This document shows positions 59,374 through 64,000 of a DNA stretch of 64,000 nt, piece by piece. Numbering within the stretch: position 1 is the first letter of the stretch; each line of letters begins with the position of its first letter. The stretch is from Streptomyces sp. NRRL S-350. Its GTDB lineage: Bacteria; Actinomycetota; Actinomycetes; Streptomycetales; Streptomycetaceae. The stretch spans positions 9,397 through 73,396 of the forward strand of contig NZ_JOHO01000052.1 in the NCBI RefSeq assembly GCF_000719705.1, in the 5' to 3' direction. Under the pieces are notes generated by a model. It had not been told where the DNA came from. It ran no database searches and saw nothing but the letters and a program-made list of their open reading frames with translations. The translations under genes were made by a program, and so were the position numbers.

Positions 59374-59778
59374 TCAGGCGGCCGGCGCCGCCAGGGCCGC
59401 CTCGACCGACCGGTGCAGGGAGAACACCGCCTGCGCGCCGGTCAGTTCGAGCACCCGCATGACGGTGGGCGACACGGCGGCCAGGTGCAGGGCCACCCCC
59501 TGCTCCCCCGCCGCGAGGCGGGTCCTGAGCAGCAGGTTCAGGCCGGAGGAGTCGCAGAAGTCGACGCCTTCCAGGTCGATCACCATCGCGCTGGGGCGCT
59601 GCGCGAGGAGGGTGGTGAGGGCGTCGGCGGCCGGCGCGAGCGTCTCGATGTCGAGGTCGCCCACGAGGACGCACACCACCGCCCCGGACGCCGCGGTGCG
59701 GGCCCGCACCGCCAGCTCCGCCCGGGGCGGGGAGGCCGAGAGCGCGATCTCCCCGTGGTCGTTGTCCGATGGCGTCAT
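59374..59778 (-). CDS. STAS-domain anti-sigma factor antagonist
   Basis: This 134-aa STAS protein has the phosphorylation-site region 'LEGVDFCDSSGLNLLLRTRL' (about residues 68-87), with Ser as phosphoacceptor. It binds an RsbW-like kinase when unphosphorylated and so frees a sigma factor. GAGGGGAAAGACG precedes ATG 59778. It lies between the sigma factor and the kinase in the same orientation. Confidence 0.9.
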   Translation of the reverse strand: MTPSDNDHGEIALSASPPRAELAVRARTAASGAVVCVLVGDLDIETLAPAADALTTLLAQRPSAMVIDLEGVDFCDSSGLNLLLRTRLAAGEQGVALHLAAVSPTVMRVLELTGAQAVFSLHRSVEAALAAPAA

Positions 59779-59906
59779 CGTCTTTCCCCTCCGTGTCCGT
59801 GCCCTCCGACCTTACGGAGGTCGCGTCCGTCGGCCAAACAGGGGGTGCTGGACCGGGCCCGCCCCGGGCGGTCGCGGCGCGGCGCGTGGTTCGCCGCGGC
59901 GCGCGG

Positions 59907-60809
59907 TCAGCCTTCCTGCAGTCCCTCGCGCAGGTGCCGCAGGGTGCGGCTGAGCAGCCGGGAGACGTGCATCTGGGACAGTCCGAGGCGGGCCCCGATC
60001 TGGGACTGCGTCATGTCCTCGCAGAAGCGCATCGAGAGGATGAGCCGGTCGCGCTCGGGCAGGGCGGCGACGAGCGGCTTGAGCGCGACCAGGTCCTCGA
60101 CGAGGGAGAGGTCCCGGTCGTCCTCGCCGAGGCGCTCGCCCAGGGGGCCGGGGCGGTCGTCGTCCTCGGTGCCGGTGTCCAGGGAGCCGGCGGTGTGCCC
60201 GTTGGCGGCGGTCAGGCCCTCGACCACCTCCTCCTGGGAGAGGTCGAGGTGGTCGGCCAGTTCGGCCACCGTGGGGGCCCGGTCCAGCTTCTGCGACAGG
60301 CTCTCCTGGGCGCGGGCCAGGACGATGCGCAGCTCCTGGAGGCGGCGCGGCACGTGGACGGCCCACGTGGTGTCGCGGAAGTGGCGGCGGATCTCGCCGA
60401 GGACGGTCGGCATGGCGAAGGTGGTGAACTCCACGCCGAGGTCGGGGTCGAAGCGGTCGATGGCCTTGATCAGGCCGACCGCGCCGACCTGCAGCAGGTC
60501 CTCCTGCGGCTCGCGGTGCGCGTTGAAGCGGCGGATCGCGAACCTGACCAGGGACAGGTTCATCTCCACCAGGGTGGAGCGGACGTAGGAGTACTCCCGT
60601 GTCCCCTCCTCCAGGGTGGCGAGCCGTCGCAGCAGCACCTTGGTGAGCTCACGGGCGTCGGCCGGGGCGATCTCGCGCAGGTCGTCGACCGTCGCGAGCT
60701 GCGGCGGCAGCAGGTCCCTCAGCCCTCCGTCGGGAACCGTCGGACGGGGCGAGGGCACGCCCGTCGACAGGTCGGCGGAAACGGGCAGTACACCAGTGGG
60801 GGCGACCAT
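59907..60809 (-). CDS. SigB/SigF-type alternative sigma factor
   Basis: This 300-aa sigma-70 family protein has region 2 (LLQVGAVGLIKAIDRFDPDL), region 3 (APTVAELADHLDLSQEEVVE) and region 4 (LGLSQMHVSRLLSRTLRHLR). It belongs to the SigB/F/G group that controls stress and development in streptomycetes. ATG 60809 follows GAGGAAGGGACTCCA. The STAS and kinase genes follow in the same orientation. A 242-nt gap to the next gene contains no other feature. Confidence 0.93.
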   Translation of the reverse strand: MVAPTGVLPVSADLSTGVPSPRPTVPDGGLRDLLPPQLATVDDLREIAPADARELTKVLLRRLATLEEGTREYSYVRSTLVEMNLSLVRFAIRRFNAHREPQEDLLQVGAVGLIKAIDRFDPDLGVEFTTFAMPTVLGEIRRHFRDTTWAVHVPRRLQELRIVLARAQESLSQKLDRAPTVAELADHLDLSQEEVVEGLTAANGHTAGSLDTGTEDDDRPGPLGERLGEDDRDLSLVEDLVALKPLVAALPERDRLILSMRFCEDMTQSQIGARLGLSQMHVSRLLSRTLRHLREGLQEG

Positions 60810-61051
60810 TGGAGTCCCTTCCTCGTGTCGGCACGGTCGAACGCCCCGGCTACCCGGTGGCGGTCGATCGATGCCGGTCCCACGCGTGAAGGTTTTGTGA
60901 AAGGGCAGCGAATACCCGAGGGGCCGCCGGGGAAACCTCCCGGACGGCCGCGCCACCCGATGAGCGCACGGCGCCGGGCCCGCCCGCGGGGGCCTGCCGG
61001 CCGGGGCCCGACGGGGCCCAGCGGGCGGCGCTCGCGGGCCCGGCGGCGCCG

Positions 61052-61351
61052 TCAGGCCGTGGGGTGGCGGAGCCGGCGGGCGGCGGTGCGGATGGCGAGG
61101 GTGTAGGGGGCGTCCAGGGCGCGGGTGGGGGCGTCGAGCTCGGTGAAGGGCACCAGGGCCCGGTGGCTGTCGTCGCTGGCCTGGGTCCAGGCGGTCCAGG
61201 CGTTGTGGACGTCCTCGTCGGTGACCTGCTCGCCCTTGGCCTGCAGCAGGACGGCGTAGATCCGGAAGAGGTCCTCCGAGCCCGCGGGAGGTCTCGCCTC
61301 CGAGGGCAGGCAGGCGCGGATGAGGTCGGCGATCGGATCGAGGTGGCTCAT
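61052..61351 (-). CDS. DUF7701-like protein
   Basis: This 99-aa protein (MSHLDPIADLIRACLPSEAR...) has 'LFRIYAVLLQAKGEQVTDED' and 'LVPFTELDAPTRALDAPYTL', which I recall from DUF7701 proteins. They are found beside RipA-family membrane proteins in actinomycetes. Its ATG overlaps the stop of the upstream gene by 4 bases (61348-61351), so it is translationally coupled. Function is unknown; a two-component effector/sensor unit is possible. Confidence 0.7.
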   Translation of the reverse strand: MSHLDPIADLIRACLPSEARPPAGSEDLFRIYAVLLQAKGEQVTDEDVHNAWTAWTQASDDSHRALVPFTELDAPTRALDAPYTLAIRTAARRLRHPTA

Positions 61352-61833
61352 GCAGACAGTGTGCCGGTGACCAGGGTGCCGGTGAGCAGGATCAGGTGCG
61401 CCACCGCGAAGACCACCGGCACCGCCCGCTCGGTGGTGCCGAGTTCGGTGTAGTGCTTGCGCCACCGGCCGCTGCGCGCCACGCTCCTGAGGGTCCGCCA
61501 CTCGTCGGTGTAGATGCGCGCCGCGAGCTCCTCCTCCAGCCGGTTGATGACCTCGAACTTGGCCGCGTTGAGGTCCCGGTAGCTGCACAGCTGCAGCCAC
61601 CAGGCGACGGAGAGGGTGCTGCCGGCCAGCGCGACGGCCGTCGGCACCCACCACGGGGACTCGGAGAGCCGGGGTATGCCGAACCCGATGAGGGTGACCA
61701 GGGCGGTCTGGACGGACAGGAAGTAGGTGTTGGCGACGCCCCGGCGGGCCGAGATCCGGTCGGCCATCTCCACCGCGAGCTTGTAGAGCTCCAGCAGTTC
61801 GCTCGAGCGGTCCGGTTCCGGCGGCACGGTCAT
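61348..61833 (-). CDS. RipA-family octameric membrane protein
   Basis: This 161-aa protein has an N-terminal amphipathic helix (ELLELYKLAVEMADRISARR) and four membrane segments (NTYFLSVQTALVTLIGFGI..., WVPTAVALAGSTLSVAWWLQ, and AVPVVFAVAHLILLTGTLVT). This fits the small actinobacterial membrane family now called RipA-like octameric. GGGAG lies ahead of ATG 61833. It is the upstream gene of the coupled pair. Confidence 0.7.
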   Translation of the reverse strand: MTVPPEPDRSSELLELYKLAVEMADRISARRGVANTYFLSVQTALVTLIGFGIPRLSESPWWVPTAVALAGSTLSVAWWLQLCSYRDLNAAKFEVINRLEEELAARIYTDEWRTLRSVARSGRWRKHYTELGTTERAVPVVFAVAHLILLTGTLVTGTLSA

Positions 61834-61964
61834 CGCGACTCCCTGGGCGAACGGGCGGCGGGCGGCGGGCGGCGGGCGAACCGTTCGGGTGCGGTGGCAC
61901 CTCGCCGACGCCTGACCCGACGTCACCTTCCCTTCCGGGGGCCCGTTCTACCGGCCGGAAGCGG

Positions 61965-64000
61965 TCAGCGGGCCCCCGCGCCGTACGATCCGGCGGTCGC
62001 GGGGGCCGTCGCGAAGGCGGGGGCGGGGGCAGTGGTGGCGGGGGCGGTCGCGGCGGTGGCCGTCGCGGGGGCGGTCGCCGCGGGCGGCAGGGCGTGCAGG
62101 GCGGCGAGGGCGTCCGACTCGCCTTCGCCGAACTGGTGGGCCCGCGCCGCCCGGACGGCCGCGTTGAGGTGGAGGGCGGCTTCCTCCCGGTGGCCGGTGG
62201 CGGCCAGGGCGCGGCCGTAGAGGACCTGCAGCAGCACCCGGCGGGCGGCCGGGAAGGGGGGCTCGGCCACGGCCAGGCCGCGGGCGGCGTGGTGGGCGGC
62301 CTCCTCGGGGGCGCCGGCGTCCAGGCACGCGCGGGCCAGGTGCTGGCGGGCGAGGGCGACGAGGTCGGCGCGGTCGGCCCGTTCGGCCAGGACGAGGGCC
62401 CGGGCGAGCAGGCCGCGCACCCGCGTGTTGCGGCCGTAGCGGCCCAGGGCGACGGCCAGGTTCATCAGGGCGACGGCCTGCGCGGTGCCGTCCCCGGCCA
62501 GGGCGGCGAGGTCGGGGGCCCGTTCCAGGTGCGCGAGGGCCTGCTCGTGGCGCCCTTCCTCCAGCAGGACCCAGCCCAGCAGCGCCCGGGCGCGGGACTG
62601 GGCGCCCGGATCCCGGTCGGCCTCGGCGGCGGACAGGCCCTGTTCGAGCAGCGGCACCCAGCCGTCCCTCACCTGCCACACGATCAGCGGCCACTGCAGC
62701 AGGACCAGGCGCCAGGCCCGGTCGTGCAGGCCCGCGGCGACCGCCGCCTCGACCGCCCCGCGCAGGGTGTCCCGCTCGGCGGCGTACCAGGCGAGCGCGC
62801 TCTCCCGGTTCGGGAAGGGGCGCACGTCCGCGGGGCGCCGGGTGCCGGGCGGCAGGGCGCAGCACGGTTCGCTGCCGGGCTCGGCGGCGTCGCAGGCGGC
62901 GACCAGGGTGTTCAGGAGGTGGTCGAGCAGGCGCGGCAGCACGTCGGGGTCGGTGTCGCCGGGCAGGGTGCGGGCGTAGAGGCGGACCAGGTCGTGCAGG
63001 GTGTAGGCGTCCCGGCCGATCTCGACGATGAGGTGGGCGGTGGCGAGTTGGCCGAGTGCGCCGGCGGCGTCGGCGGTGCGGCAGTCGGCGAGGGCGGCGG
63101 CGGTGCGGCTGTCGAGGGTGGTGCCGGTGTGCGCGCCGAGCCGGTGGAACATCCGGCGGGCCGGTTCGCCGAGGTGCTGGACGGTGAGGGCGAGGGCGGC
63201 GGCGACGCTGGTGTCCTCCATCTCCAGGAGCCCCAGGCGGTCCTGCTCGTCGGCGAGTTCGTCGGCGAGGACGGCCAGGTCGCGGGCCGGGCCGGTGGCC
63301 AGGCGGGCGGCGGCCAGGCGCAGGGCCAGGGGCAGGCCGTCGCACAGGCCTGCCAGCCGGGCGGCGGCCTCGGGTTCGGCGGCGACGAGGTCGGCGCCGA
63401 GGGTGGCGGCGAGCAGGGTGACGGACTGCGGGGACGAGAGTTCGGCGAGCGGGACGGGGCGGGCGGCGTCGGAGGCGACCAGGCCGCCGAGCCGGTCGCG
63501 GCTGGTGACCAGGGTGACGCAGCCGTCGCCGTCGGGCAGCAGGGGGCGGACCTGGTCGGAGCGGCGCGCGTTGTCCAGGACGATGAGCATCCGGCGGTCG
63601 GCGGTCAGTTCGCCGTAGCGGGCGGCCATGGCCTCGGGGGTCGCGGGCATCTGCTCGGCGGGCAGGCCGAGGCCGAGCAGCAGTTCGCGCAGCACGGCCG
63701 GGGTGGAGCGTTCGGGCAGCGGGCTGTGGCCGCAGAGGTCGACGAAGAGCCGGCCGTCGGGGAAGGCGTCCTGGCGGCGGTGGGCCCAGTGGACGGCGAG
63801 GGTGGTCTTGCCGACTCCGGCGCCGCCGGTGACGACGGCGATCGCGCCGGGGGCGGCGGTGGCCCGGTCGAGCGCGGCCAGTTCGTCCTCCCGGCCGGAG
63901 AAGCCGCGGGGGCGCCGGGGGAAGGGCCAGGGGGCGCAGCGCAGCGGGCGCGCGGCGGGCGGCGGCGCGGGAGCCGGTGCGGGGGCGGGGGCTGCGGGGG
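61965..64000 (-). CDS. AfsR-like NB-ARC/TPR regulator (N-terminus outside window)
   Basis: The frame is open from the right edge and encodes at least 678 residues. An NB-ARC ATPase has a sensor 'FSGREDELAALDRA', Walker A 'GGAGVGKTTLAVHW', Walker B 'RRMLIVLDNARRSDQV', 'LVTSRDRLGGLVAS' and the GLPL box 'GLPLALRLAAARL'. A helical TPR-like region (MNLAVALGRYGRNTRVRGLL) and an Ala/Thr/Pro-rich tail end it. The missing N-terminus probably carries a SARP-type DNA-binding or BTAD domain, as in AfsR. The first in-frame ATG inside the window lies at 63695, within the ATPase domain, so the true start is further right. Confidence 0.85.
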   Translation of the reverse strand, partial: PAAPAPAPAPAPPPAARPLRCAPWPFPRRPRGFSGREDELAALDRATAAPGAIAVVTGGAGVGKTTLAVHWAHRRQDAFPDGRLFVDLCGHSPLPERSTPAVLRELLLGLGLPAEQMPATPEAMAARYGELTADRRMLIVLDNARRSDQVRPLLPDGDGCVTLVTSRDRLGGLVASDAARPVPLAELSSPQSVTLLAATLGADLVAAEPEAAARLAGLCDGLPLALRLAAARLATGPARDLAVLADELADEQDRLGLLEMEDTSVAAALALTVQHLGEPARRMFHRLGAHTGTTLDSRTAAALADCRTADAAGALGQLATAHLIVEIGRDAYTLHDLVRLYARTLPGDTDPDVLPRLLDHLLNTLVAACDAAEPGSEPCCALPPGTRRPADVRPFPNRESALAWYAAERDTLRGAVEAAVAAGLHDRAWRLVLLQWPLIVWQVRDGWVPLLEQGLSAAEADRDPGAQSRARALLGWVLLEEGRHEQALAHLERAPDLAALAGDGTAQAVALMNLAVALGRYGRNTRVRGLLARALVLAERADRADLVALARQHLARACLDAGAPEEAAHHAARGLAVAEPPFPAARRVLLQVLYGRALAATGHREEAALHLNAAVRAARAHQFGEGESDALAALHALPPAATAPATATAATAPATTAPAPAFATAPATAGSYGAGAR

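Noticed and set aside
1..64000. CRISPR arrays, integrases, attachment sites or prophage
   Set aside because: I saw no regularly spaced repeats, no recombinase or phage structural proteins, and no tRNA-flanking direct repeats.

Overview
The window is a high-GC actinomycete chromosome segment, most likely Streptomyces or Kitasatospora. The evidence is very strong GC bias at third codon positions, GGAGG-type ribosome binding sites with frequent GTG starts, a mycothiol-type maleylpyruvate isomerase family protein, a DUF6479 protein, a second infA copy, several SpoIIE-type PP2C phosphatases with RsbW/STAS/SigB-like partners, and an AfsR-like NB-ARC regulator. No integrase, transposase, phage structural gene or CRISPR array is visible. 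The content is a mix of conserved and accessory 'arm-like' genes: many one-component regulators, small secreted proteins, and orphan immunity or lectin proteins.

Left edge (1-1230): a DUF7873-like gene is followed by the most unusual element of the window. Two tandem RNA units each have tRNA sequence in circularly permuted order: T arm and 3' acceptor strand first, then a short linker, then 5' acceptor strand and D arm. Acceptor and anticodon stems pair only in the permuted reading. In each unit the two ends can form an outer helix with bulged bases. This is the layout expected of Y RNA-like (YrlA-type) tRNA mimics, or of permuted tRNA genes. A strong hairpin terminator follows.

1.2-15.5 kb: an orphan Imm49-type immunity protein, MDMPI and GPP34 proteins, and a two-HTH regulator divergent from a DUF4097/serine hydrolase pair with palindromic operators. 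Next come a membrane protein, a PRC-barrel protein, a DUF4232 lipoprotein, a MarR/NTF2-like divergent pair, a YrdC-like protein, an Old Yellow Enzyme and an HSL-type esterase. 15.5-29.5 kb: a cold-shock leader with an intrinsic terminator, a truncated cold-shock gene and a DEAD-box helicase; a vWA protein; small secreted proteins; a full cold-shock gene; a DUF1801-like gene broken by an in-frame amber codon; a PP2C phosphatase; a TetR/membrane protein pair with repeated operators; a lectin-like protein; a MarR/SDR divergent pair; and a DHFR-like reductase.

30-46 kb: a glycosyltransferase, a methyltransferase, an NAD-dependent DNA ligase, a tRNA-Glu(UUC)-like gene, a second DUF4232 lipoprotein, an FMN reductase, a Tat-exported epoxide hydrolase-like enzyme and IF-1. 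These are followed by a GNAT protein with a possible leader ORF, a leader peptide/terminator/ACT-domain unit, an SDR-DUF2867 protein, a TetR with a palindromic operator, a rhomboid-like membrane protein and a baeRF3-type protein. 46-64 kb: an AA10 LPMO, a MarR gene followed by an MFS/heme-binding protein operon, an MMPL transporter, a YbdK-like glutamate-cysteine ligase, a second PP2C phosphatase, a BrkB/YihY protein, an MscS channel, a second PRC-barrel protein, an RsbW-like ATPase, a STAS protein, a SigB/F-type sigma factor, a translationally coupled RipA-family/DUF7701-like pair, and the C-terminal part of an NB-ARC/TPR regulator running off the right edge.

The two PP2C phosphatases, the ATPase, the STAS protein and the sigma factor together look like a stress partner-switching network. 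The two PRC-barrel proteins and the mechanosensitive channel fit the same stress theme.
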